A DNA stretch of 10,138 nucleotides from Spirogloea muscicola (GCA_009602725.1 WELB01000179.1:247442-257579); one strand, 5' to 3'. Positions 1 through 8,045 are shown, counted from the stretch's first letter. Program-made: numbers and translations. Notes: generated by a model from the letters alone, not told the origin.

Positions 1-1
1 G

Positions 2-190
2 ATGGGCTTGCCAGCTGCATATCTGTCGCTCTTGCGACGTCGAGTTTCGGCCTGTTTGCAGCGTGCTCAGGCTAGTGCCTTGCACCAGAAAGCTGGGCGA
101 GCTCTAGTAGGTGGCAGAAGGGCTCCGTTCCTGGCATCTAGTATTCATGCATCGAGTAGTGACCTTTATGTTTTGACCCGTGGTTATTGA
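2..190 (+). repeat. Presequence-like module, copy 1
   Basis: An open frame of 62 codons opens with ATG at 2 and ends RGY-TGA. It is rich in Arg, Ala, Ser and Leu with no acidic residue until the end (LQRAQASALHQKAGRAL, then SSSDLYVLTRGY), like a mitochondrial presequence. Its last 52 codons align without gaps to copy 2 at about 44% identity by eye. The frame may begin before the window. I do not recognise a protein; it may be a relic exon or part of a repeat. Confidence 0.5.
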
Positions 191-311
191 GCGGGTCAAT
201 CTGCTGTAGGTTATGTAGATATTTAGATGTGCTTGCCTTTGTACCTGGCCATTTGGCCTACATTTCTTTCTAATACACGATCTTTTTTCTTCCCGGTGGC
301 TCGGTGCCTTA

Positions 312-569
312 TTGGGTCTTGTGTCCTGCTACCGCAAGCTTTTGTCTATGTCCCTACAGCGGTCCCAAGCGCTTGCTTTGCACCGCCGCGCTGGTCGCGC
401 CCTTGCAGCAGCCTCTGGCTTGCGCAGCGGGGTTGCTCTTCCTCCCCTCAGCTCACCTGACTTCCTACTGCTGACACGGGGGTACTCAGGGCGCCCTGTC
501 TGCCTAGTCTGGTGGCTCCGTCATGAACACCTGTATGCATGTGGCTGGCCTCTTACAGCCGCTCTTTGA
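312..569 (+). repeat. Presequence-like module, copy 2
   Basis: The matching part is about 330-485 and shares with copy 1 the strings LQR.QA.ALH..AGRAL and LTRGY. After RGY the frame continues SGRP rather than stopping. R-G-Y|S is the form of the R-3 cleavage site used on mitochondrial presequences. There is no ATG at the head of this frame, only TTG, so it is not evidently a working gene. Confidence 0.5.
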
Positions 570-587
570 ATATCAGCAGCCGCATTT
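421..587 (+). repeat. Direct repeat, left copy (pair with 1179-1352)
   Basis: It starts TGCGCAGCGGGGTTGCTCT and passes through the RGYS end of module copy 2, GCGCCCTGTCTGCCTAG, GGCTCCGTCAT, ACCTGTATGCAT and the hairpin GGCTGGCCTCTTACAGCC to ATCAGCAGCCGCATTTT. The partner 758 bases downstream holds the same blocks in the same order, with small indels. Confidence 0.85.
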
Positions 588-717
588 TCTTGGCACTGCG
601 CTGCGGTAGGGTCCTCCAGGTGTTCTAGCCACTGCCTCTGCCTCTACTCTGTGGGGGCTCCCCCTTGGACGTAGTTGGGGTGGCAGCTTGGACCATTACA
701 CCGTTCTGCGGGCTTGA

Positions 718-850
718 GTGCGTGCTACAGAATGCGGCTCTAGGCCTTGCGTGCTAGGGGCCCGTAAGCAAGGCCACGAGCTTCCATGGCGGTGCTCGGC
801 TCCCCAACCAAGCCTGCCCGAGTATGTGCTCACTCGTGTGTACAAGAGCC
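718..850 (+). repeat. Presequence-like module, copy 3 (degenerate)
   Basis: The frame ends SLPEYVLTRVYKSP, with Tyr at 841-843. The DNA after it (GTGTACAAGAGCCCC) resembles the equivalent stretch of copy 2 (GGGTACTCAGGGCGCC). The N-terminal half is recognisable only at DNA level (GTGCTACAGAATGCGG against GTCCCTACAGCGGTCC) and is broken by frameshifts. This assignment is weaker than copies 1 and 2. Confidence 0.3.
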
Positions 851-1178
851 CCACAGCAGCCGTGCTTCCACCCTGCTTCCTCTGGCCCTTGAGCTTCCCT
901 TTAGTTTGACCCCATCCTCTACACTGCCTGTGGCTTGTGTGGACAGTGTTGGCTAGGCTTAGCCACCTCCTAAACTCCATGGTGCGCACTCGGCTCCTTC
1001 TCTCTCAACATTGTCACCCTCTTTGACCTCATCCTTGCCCCATTCTGAAGGGCTTCTCTCTGCCCCCATGAGGAGGAGCTCCACTGCTCTACAGCACCCC
1101 ATCCTCCGCAAGCATGGCCACTTGAATGACGCTGTCCATCGAGATGTGAAAACTCCACTGGGCTCCCACCGCCCTGCA

Positions 1179-1352
1179 TGCGCAGCGGGGTTGCTCTCCT
1201 CCCCTCAGCTCATCTGTCTTTCTAATGCTGACACGGACGGGGGTACTAAAAGCGCCCTGTCTGCCTAGCCTGTGGCTCCGTCATAAATACCTGTATGCAT
1301 CTGCAGGCTGGCCTTTCACAGCCGGTCGTTCACCATCAGCAGCCGCATTTTT
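1179..1352 (+). repeat. Direct repeat, right copy (module copy 4, frameshifted)
   Basis: It is colinear with 421-587: TGCGCAGCGGGGTTGCTCT, GCGCCCTGTCTGCCTAG, GGCTCCGTCAT, ACCTGTATGCAT, GGCTGGCCTTTCACAGCC, ATCAGCAGCCGCATTTTT. An extra ACGG within the CTGACACGG...GGGTAC stretch breaks the LTRGY frame, so this copy cannot encode the motif. Confidence 0.85.
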
Positions 1353-2929
1353 CTACGCAAGCAGCACACGTGCGCCTCCAGCTTGGGCAGGGTACCATTG
1401 ACGAGGTCGCCGGCTCAACTAGGACAGGCAACTAAGTGCCTTCTTGTGTCACCTCTAAGATGGTAGGCAAGTCTGAGCGTCGGTGCTGACATCTCTTCCA
1501 AGGATCACGATGGACTTGGAAGCATATCAGGCCAGGCTTCTCACTTGGACTTAACTCATTGTCAGCTCCTCGTGCACAGGCACTTGGATTGCCTGCTTGT
1601 GTCTGCAATTAAGATGATCGCATAGCAGGGGAAAAGTCCTGCACGAGGCTGTGCGTAAGTCACATTTCAGGCATAGGCTGCTCAGCTACTGACATGACCA
1701 CTGTGCAGTCCTCGTAATTTGGCACTTTGAGTGCCTTTTACGCAAATGAGATAATGGGCAACTTGAGGTTGGGACTTGCTCCCGCGTGTGCGCTGGCCAG
1801 CAATCACCCCGATAGGCTGCCGCAGCGCTCTGCTCCTGCTGCCTTCGATCCCACCATGCGCGGCTGGACCCCTTTGGCCCGGCTGCCACTGCTGGCAGCG
1901 GACTTGTGACACCGAGCTTCCTAGTCTGCAGCTGTGCCACCTGTGCGGCGCCGTTTGAGCGCTCTCTTTCTGCATTGCATGGGCTCGCCGTGCACCTGTG
2001 GCCCCTCGCTGCTGCTCACGTCCTCGCCAGCCTGGCAGTGGACAGAGCCCTACCCTCCTCATGCCGCCTGCTCGTGCGCACAGCCATCTCTCAGATCCGC
2101 TGCCTGCATCCCACTCAAGTCTCTACTATCTCGACTCTCCATGCGTAGCCCCCTGCTATTCCAGACGCTGCAGGTGCTGATACTGGCACGCACTTCCTGC
2201 AACTCATTGCTCGACCTTCCCTTCTTGCCTACCTGCTAAGCGACACAGACATGTCCCCAGTCATGCCTGCTTGCTTCCTGATGCCTGGAGCCACGACATA
2301 TTGCTGGATGTTCTGCAACCAGGGCCTTGTGGCGAGCCAAGGCGTTTTCCTCAGCTAATGTGACAGTTGTACAGCTGACTCATCCTCAAGAGTGCTCCCG
2401 ACAGGTGTATTTGGCACACTTAATGCTCCGCTACTCCTCCATGGAGTTGACTGGCCCGACTGGATGGAACCTGGAGAAGATGGTTCCAGGACCGTGCATG
2501 CAGCAGTATGCTGGTCAAGGCGGACAGCGTATCTTCATCAAGAGCCTTACTCCTGCGCTGGCAGCGAAGAGCAAGTCAGTTACACTGCGGAGCCCAGTGC
2601 CTGCTCGGGCAATTGAGACAGGAATGGAGCATCAAAGGTTGAAATAGTTCATAAGACATACTGAACAGCAGTGAGGACAATTGTGAAGTGCAAGTAGGGG
2701 CTGTCCTTCACCTTTGACTTGGACATCATCGGTCGATCTCAGAGTGAATCTGCCAATGGTACGATCTTCCTTTGACTGCATAAGCCACGCCGCAACAGCA
2801 GTGTGTATTTTGTAAGATGCAGATAGCGTGTGTCCTCCAACATGTCATCGTGGCTCGCTGTACTGGACAGAGCTGCCAATCTTAGGTGAAGATGTCGTGT
2901 GCCTCTGCCACAGATTGCTGACTTCAGGA
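1353..2929. other. Intergenic stretch without a supported gene
   Basis: Several open frames occur (for example 1682-2062 minus, 1906-2148 plus, 2327-2647 plus, 2739-3017 minus), but none shows a domain or motif I recognise, and they overlap one another on both strands. A second CACGTG lies at 1367-1372. The 1780-2150 part is pyrimidine-rich and GC-rich on the + strand and could be an eroded coding region, but nothing identifies it. Confidence 0.5.
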
Positions 2930-3424
2930 CATCTACTATAAGACACTGGTCATGCATTGCCTGTCTACTTAATACGGGGAAGAGAGACCTTAAAAGCCTT
3001 CTTACCTTTCTCTGCACATATAGGAGTTACACAAGAGTTGCCGCGGCGTGCTGGTGTGCTACCTTGACACTGCTGTTCTAAGGGAACAGACTGTGAAGGC
3101 AGTACACGTGTAGCCCCCCTCTCTTCCTGCAGCATGAATTTCGAGTGTCACATCGCAGGGATCAAGCGACTCCAGTAGCATACCAGTGACGGACTTTGTG
3201 TTGGAAGAAGGCAGACATGATACCTAGTGACCTGACGATTGTGCACTCCCTAAGAGCCAGGCGTGAAGCCAGCTTCATTGATGCTTGCCGGTAGCTCTGG
3301 TGTGACTTAGTGCTGCCGCAAGGCGGGGCAGATTTAGGGCTTCGGGTCTCGGTCCCGCTGGGCGAGCCGGCCATGGCGGCCCAGCCGGCGCCGCCGCGCC
3401 GCCGCGCTTGCGCTCCGCCCGCCG
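2930..3424 (+). promoter_or_regulatory. Probable GRAS promoter and 5' leader
   Basis: A G-box core CACGTG lies at 3105-3110 inside the palindrome ACACGTGT, about 315 bases before the start codon; in plants such sites bind bZIP and bHLH factors. AT-rich candidates for a TATA element are TATAAGA at 2937-2943 and CATATA near 3017-3022, neither compelling. GC content rises abruptly at about 3340, as in a 5' leader. An ATG at 3373 lies in strong context (GCCATGG) but is out of frame with the GRAS exon. No transcription start can be fixed. Confidence 0.35.
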
Positions 3425-4537
3425 NTGCACGGCCTGCCGGCGGCGTGGGTGTCGCTGCCGCTGGGCTTGCGGAGCCCCGGCGGGAGCCTCGACGCCTGGC
3501 TCGCGCCCGCGCCGGGCCTCACGCTCGGCGACCTGGAGCTCGACGACGACTTCGACCTCGGCGCCGTGATCGCCGAGAGCGAGCGCGCCGTCGCCATGGC
3601 GTCCTCCCCGGCGCGCGCCTGGGACGACCTGGTGGCGGGCGAGGGCGCGGAGGGCCCCTCGGTGTCGGCGTCCGCGTCCGAGGAGGAGGCGCACCTGCGC
3701 GCGCTGGCGCACAGCCCCTCCTACTTCGACGACAGCGACGACGACTCCATCTCCATCTCCATCTCGCTCTCGCCGCCGCTCGGCCCCCCGCCCGACGACC
3801 TCTTCCCGGAGCTGGGCCCCATCGCTGACCCCTGGCTGCAGCTGGAGCTGGACAAGGAGCTGGAGGAGTTCGTGGGGTCCTGCTCCGGCCCCTCCTCCGG
3901 CGGCCTGCCGTCGTCCGCCAACGGCTGCGCCACGCCGCCGGGGGGCCTGGAGTCGCAGGGCAGCGGCGGCAGCGCCAGCGAGAGCGACTGCCAGGAGCCG
4001 GCCCTGGCGAGCAGCAAGGCGGGCGATGGCGCCATTGTGCGCGCAAGCTCGGGCGGCTCTGAGGCTCTGGCGGGGCAGGGGAGCCTGGACAAGCTGCTGC
4101 CGCTGGGCATCCTGGAGGCGCTGGGCCCCGGCGGGCCGAGCACGGCCAGGGACCTGTTTGCGCAGTACTTCAAGCCGGTGCCGGCCAAGACCATGCGCCC
4201 CATCTTCTCGTCCCTCACCGACTTCTACACCGAGCCGCCGGCGTTGACGCCGAGCCCGCTGGCGGAGCCTCCCAAGAAGCGGCTCACCACGCTGGCGAGC
4301 GCGGGCCGCAAGGAGGAGGAGCCGACCCTCAAGACCCAGCTGGTGGATTTCGCGGTCGCCATCGCCATGGGCGACCGGAGCCGGTCCCAGGAGCTGATGG
4401 AGCTGCTGCAGCTGGAGGCGACGCCCTGGGGCTCGGCCGCGCAGCGCACCACGCACTACGTCATCGAAGCTCTCACCGTGCGGACGCAAGGCGCAGGAGA
4501 GGCCCGCTATGCGGATCCCCAGGAGACGTCCCCAGAG
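3425..4537 (+). other. GRAS exon 1 (GC-rich N-terminal exon)
   Basis: It encodes residues 1-371: the acidic low-complexity leader, the PPKKR cluster and the first leucine-rich block of the GRAS domain. Codon third positions are almost all G or C, unlike exons 2-6. The serine/isoleucine run at 3746-3763 is a TCCATC microsatellite-like stretch. The first codon is written NTG. Downstream in-frame alternatives are a GTG at 3449 and the ATG at 3596; the second would drop about 57 residues. Confidence 0.85.
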
Positions 4538-6606
4538 GTGTGTCCCGAAAGCTCCCCTGCATGTCCTTGCTCTTCTGGTCGTGCCGTTGCTGGCTTCGAT
4601 CGGCTGTCCTCCTACCGCGGCTCCAGGAGCACCAGGGCAGGCAACCTTCTGCAGTGATGATGATGGACAACCAATCCAGCGCTACACGTCCATCAGCTGT
4701 CGCCTCTGGCTGGAGGGGGTGCAGGAGTTGGCAGAGTGCCAGTTGGAGTTTGCCACCAGGTTGCCATACGTCCAATTTGCACATCTGTCGGCCAATGCTG
4801 CCATATTGGATGCAGTGGCAGGCGACACCAAGGTCCATATCGTGGATCTCAGCATGTGGCAAGTAAGGCGGCAAGGTCCCTCCACCTTGACTTTTCTAGC
4901 TTCGCTTGCCAGAGCTTTTCTGAGAGCTGTACAATGCCGAACTCGTCTGCAGAGCTCTCTGTCATCTCCCGTTTTTGGGCTTCGTCACCGAAGATTGCTG
5001 TGAGGCCTTGCTTGCAGGGCGGGCAGTGGGAGGCGCTCCTCCACCACCTCGCCAGGCGGCCCGGGGGGCCTCCAGAGATCCGCATTTCTACTGTTGATGT
5101 GCTGGATGCAAATCTGAGCCACTGCATGAGCAGTCCCATGGACTACAGCGCCACCTGCAAAGGCCTGCATCAACTGGCGGAGCGCCTAGGGTTCACCAGC
5201 TTTGCCTTTAACATCATCTCCGCCAGACTGGAGAACCTTCGGCCTGCAGTACTGGACCTCGAGGTGCGCCGTACAGCAATTTTCCATCCAAGCTCGGCGA
5301 TGTTGGACGGCGATGCATTGCTAGATGTGACACAACATAGAGGATATGGATATAGTACAGTGAGTGGGATACTCAGGATGAAAGGAATTTCTGGGGCTTG
5401 ATTTAAGCCCTGGACTACCCCAGGCTGGTGCATGAGGTCGAGCTCCTTTCTCAAGCCCACCGCGTGCTACTGCTCGGTGGCAGGATGGCGAGGCGCTCGT
5501 TGTCAACGCCGCTCTCCGCCTCCACACATTGCCCGACAAGTCAGTCCTCAAGGCTAGCCCGCGGGACATTGTTCTGAAAGCCCTCCACACTCTCAAGCCT
5601 CGCGTGGTCTCCCTGGTTGAGATCAGCTCCAACCACAACTTCCAGTTTTTCCTGCAGCGATTCAAGGAGGTAAGGAGGGCACCGTCGACTCCCGCCCTCT
5701 TGTTTCCTCAATGCCTCCTACTTGCAATGTGGTTTATCGGGGGCCACGCCCCCGGGGAAGAGGGGGGGGGGTGGGGGGGATCCCATCACAAAGAACGGCT
5801 AGTTTTGCCGTGACATTGCAGGTGACCGTGCAGTGGCCCAAGTCACATGGCTGCTGACTGCAGTCGACAGTTGGACTCAGTGACTAGAAACTAGAATCAC
5901 TCAGTAGAATGTGGTCCCTTATTCGAGTGCAGCCCATGCGCTCATCCCCCTGGTGGCTCTGCTGATTGCCGTGGCAGGCTCTGGATGTGTTTCTTGCAAA
6001 CATGGAGAGCATTGCAAATGTTTTACCATCAGACTGCAAGAAGCGGCATATCTTCGAGAAGCACATCATGGGGCGCGAGATCATCAATGTCATTGCGTGC
6101 GAAGGAGCACACAGGACCAAGCGCACTGAGACTTTGGTGCGGTGGCAAGCCCGCATGCGGGAGGCAGGCTTCATACCCAGGTCTGGTATTATTGCAATTC
6201 ACAGCAAAGTCCCTGCCAGGTTGTCAAAAGCCCGTTGCACTTGAGGCGAGGTAGCAGGCGAGGAGCACTTCAGCGTGAACGGCGTGACCATGTCTTGGCA
6301 TGTAGATGTGTAATTGCTGGGTTCTGCTGCAAGTTGGATGGGCTGGCATAGCTGCATGAGCTCCAAAATGTTGAGTCAACTAATGTCTGTTTACAAACAC
6401 TTGGCCTTGTTGTGAGGTCTTGTGACTCGTCGAGGCCCTGCCGCTGTGTGTGCAGGCCATATAGTCCGCAGCGGGCCAAGAGCATTGGTGCCAAGGTCCT
6501 ACAGAAGCACAGGTCATTCTCTGTGCAGGAGCAGGCAGGAGCTCTGCTACTGAAGTGGAAGAAGGAGCAGGTGATGCACGCGACTGCATGGTGTCCGTAC
6601 TGGTGA
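3425..6606 (+). CDS. GRAS-domain transcription regulator, six exons
   Basis: Proposed CDS is join(3425..4537, 4641..4862, 5018..5263, 5484..5669, 5978..6180, 6456..6606), 2121 bases including TGA, 706 residues. GRAS proteins are plant nuclear regulators that act mainly through protein partners. Residues 1-300 are a disordered acidic leader with DDSDDDSISISISLS at 102-116 and a basic PPKKR around 282-286 (possible NLS). The GRAS domain runs from about residue 302: first leucine-rich block (TQLVDFAVAIAMGD, then SAAQRTTHYVIEAL), VHIID block KVHIVDLSMWQ at 435-445 followed by GGQWEALL, second leucine-rich/PFYRE region (FAFNIISARLENLRP, DGEALVVNAALRLH, SPRDIVLKALHTLKPRVVSLVE), RVER-type segment GREIINVIACEG at 621-632, and SAW end LLLKWKKEQVMHATAWCPYW at the C terminus. 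Four of the five junctions rejoin the family consensus without a gap. The terminal block and HIVDLS remind me of the SHR/SCL32 side of the family, but that is a tentative recollection. Start choice: the frame is closed by TAG at 3335-3337, holds no ATG before exon 1, and the N at 3425 gives ATG if it is A. Confidence 0.92.
4538..4640 (+). other. GRAS intron 1 (boundaries least certain)
   Basis: The reading frame must change between the end of the first leucine-rich block and the SANAAILDAV segment, so an intron is required here. The preferred donor is GAG|GTGTGT at 4538 and the acceptor GGGCAG at 4640, phase 0, 103 bases. The stronger-looking acceptor CTTCTGCAG at 4654 would need a phase-2 donor, such as 4540 (weaker). 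The choice changes only a few residues in a poorly conserved linker. Confidence 0.6.
4863..5017 (+). other. GRAS intron 2
   Basis: Donor CAA|GTAAGG and acceptor CTTGCAG|GGCGGG, phase 0, 155 bases. It splits the VHIID block exactly between SMWQ and GGQWEALL, and joining restores the canonical VHIxD...QW spacing. Confidence 0.9.
5264..5483 (+). other. GRAS intron 3
   Basis: Donor GAG|GTGCGC (non-consensus after GT) and acceptor GGTGGCAG|GATGGC, phase 0, 220 bases. Joining gives AVLDLE-DGEALVVN, which fits the family's x-G-E-A-L-x-V-N segment. The exon 3 frame stays open through most of the intron, to a stop at about 5401, so a retained form would still translate for some distance. Confidence 0.8.
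5670..5977 (+). other. GRAS intron 4, with a G-run
   Basis: Donor GAG|GTAAGG and acceptor GTGGCAG|GCTCTG, phase 0, 308 bases. The join restores RFKE-ALDVFL, which matches the family's RF-x-EAL. The intron contains a run of ten G at 5762-5771 and seven G at 5773-5779, separated by one T. Confidence 0.88.
6181..6455 (+). other. GRAS intron 5
   Basis: Donor CCCAG|GTCTGG and acceptor TGTGTGTGCAG|GCC, phase 2, 275 bases. The joined codon is AGG (Arg657), giving AGFIP-R-PYSPQRAKS, the normal junction of the RVER and SAW regions. It is the only intron outside phase 0. Confidence 0.87.
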
Positions 6607-7330
6607 TGGTCACTTAACAAGAAGTCTCAGACCGCGGGGGAGGAGGAGCTGGGTCGTACCATTGACACATTTCCCCCTTCACACTTAACGGTCCAGTTTG
6701 TGCAGGCTCAGAGCCAGGTCGATTCCTGTGGTGCTTGTTTGTGTGAGCTTCCTAGTTGACCTGGCTGGGCATGGATTGTTGCCAAGGTCGAGGTGGCCTC
6801 CATGCAAAAGCACAGCTGATTTATAGTGCAGTTGGAGGTTTGAGCTTGTCTCATTCAGGTCTGCATGCTCTAGGTGGTACTGCATGTAATACAGATCAGC
6901 AGCCACTAACATTATTTAAGGCCGACTGCAGTCTTCCCAGTTCCAAATAATATATCTCCCCGATAAGTGTACTGCATTTGTCTGAACATCTTCAATGTCC
7001 ATCCTTGCTTCAATGACATTGGCCGAATGTCTTTAACAATCGGGGGCAACCAGGCGGGAAATTTGTCTCCATTGACTTTGCTTGATGATGCAGTAATTCT
7101 TTTGAGAGCTGGTAAGGACGCATGACGTTTTTGTGCTTAGTACCGGCTACTCTCATGCTTGACTCCCATGCCATAAAGCCTGAGCTTATGTCAATGGTAC
7201 AGATCTCAACATCCTAAAGAGACTGCTTGTGTAAGGGCGTGCATATCACCGAACCCAAGCATCGTCGATGTCAAGGAGTGAGTGGGGCAAGTATACAACA
7301 CTCATTTACAGAAATCTTCTCATTATTGGG
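6607..7330 (+). other. 3' flank of the GRAS gene, no gene seen
   Basis: I see no coding signal here. Possible polyadenylation cues are TGTAA at 6885-6889 (the signal common in green algae) and the AT-rich AAATAATATAT at 6945-6955. Either would give a 3' UTR of roughly 300-350 bases. Composition is near the window's average and no repeat family member is evident. Confidence 0.3.
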
Positions 7331-7530
7331 GCGATGTCTTTGAAAGGCCAGCCCTATACGATTGGACAAGGTCCGAAGGGGCCCGAAGGGGCTGGAACGA
7401 AGGGGTGGGTCTGAAGGTAGGAGGAGCTCCAGTCCCCCCGTATTCACATCCTTGCGGGCTCGCGAGTGACCTCCCGGCCCCTTGGGACCTTGTCCGTTTC
7501 CGTCTGGGCTGGCCTTTCACAGCCATCGAA
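7331..7530. mobile_element. Foldback (long inverted repeat) element
   Basis: Two arms, about 7331-7383 and 7476-7530, are inverted copies around a ~92-base centre. The inner 20 bases (7364-7383 against 7476-7495, GGACAAGGTCC...GGGGCC) pair with one mismatch. The outer 14 (7341-7354 against 7506-7519, TGAAAGGCCAGCCC) pair perfectly. About 9-10 diverged bases separate these blocks, and weaker pairing continues outward. The loop side carries three GAAGGGG repeats. I see no clear target-site duplication. An open frame spans it but is probably chance. Confidence 0.7.
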
Positions 7531-7768
7531 TTCGTTTCTGTCAGATTCTTACGGCCTCCAGATATAGCATGTGAAGTCGATCATAACATCCCCCGCTTGG
7601 CAATTTACCCACTTTGCCCTCATTTCTGGCCGGGTGGCTAGATCATGCTGACATACCCTTCCCCTTCTTTTGTGGCTAGCTGGTCACTGCCATGGACCCC
7701 TCTGGAAGAGCTGTTTTCGGGCCTTAGCTTACACAGATCGCAATAATAAAAATCTCCTCGGGGACAAA

Positions 7769-7816
7769 TTGCCCGAGTGGCCCGAGTTGCCCGAGTGGCC
7801 CGAGTTGCCCGAATTG
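7769..7816. repeat. 18-bp tandem repeat, about 2.7 units
   Basis: The unit is TTGCCCGAGTGGCCCGAG, itself made of two 9-base halves (TTGCCCGAG and TGGCCCGAG). Two full units are followed by TTGCCCGA. Read on the plus strand it spells alternating PEWPEL-type residues, and on the minus strand GNSGHS-type, inside short frames with no other support. It is a minisatellite-like array. Confidence 0.9.
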
Positions 7817-7874
7817 CTATATTGCTGGGTGTTACCAGGGGTTGGCATTTGCTGGACCAGGGGTAGTTTACTTA

Positions 7875-8015
7875 GGGCCAATTTACACTCGACCGGTCGG
7901 TCACGGCTGTAGGGTACGTGTCGCGCGTTGTATGGACGCTCGAAGTCAAGACTTTGCCAATTTGAGGCCAAGGCGAGGCCAATGAGTGACCGACCGGTCT
8001 AGTGTAAATTGGCCC
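7875..8015. mobile_element. MITE, PIF/Harbinger (Tourist)-like
   Basis: The 141-base element has 30-base terminal inverted repeats (7875-7904 and 7986-8015) that begin GGGCCAATTTACACT and differ at one position (C against A at position 16). It is flanked by the direct repeat TTA (7872-7874 and 8016-8018), the 3-bp target duplication typical of PIF/Harbinger elements. The 81-base centre has no coding capacity, so movement would need a transposase from elsewhere. The near-perfect termini suggest recent insertion. Confidence 0.88.
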
Positions 8016-8045
8016 TTAGGGACCTCATGACCCTACGGGCCCTGA

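Noticed and set aside
1682-2062. Minus-strand frame of 126 codons, and the plus frames at 1727-2239
   Set aside because: They overlap on both strands, have mixed composition and no motif. There is no basis to prefer one.
2327-2647. Plus-strand frame of 106 codons
   Set aside because: It reads smoothly, but no domain, retroelement motif or splice context supports it, and a second plus-strand frame overlaps it.
3310-3828. Plus-strand frame of 172 codons overlapping exon 1
   Set aside because: It is an arginine-rich product of the wrong frame of exon 1. The ATG at 3373 is kept as a separate observation, but the long product has no family features.
3275-4489. Antisense open frame of 404 codons across GRAS exon 1
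   Set aside because: It is a shadow of a GC-rich coding exon, where stop codons are rare in all frames. Its product is a low-complexity Arg/Ala/Gly/Leu string with no domain.
3425-6606. Bacterial GRAS gene or several separate small genes
   Set aside because: Consensus GT..AG introns restore one continuous GRAS domain; separate bacterial ORFs would not splice in phase.
7282-7641. Plus-strand frame of 119 codons
   Set aside because: It runs straight through both arms of the foldback element, so its openness is most likely chance.
7769-7816. CRISPR-like array
   Set aside because: The units are contiguous with no spacers and the genome is eukaryotic; it is a simple tandem repeat.
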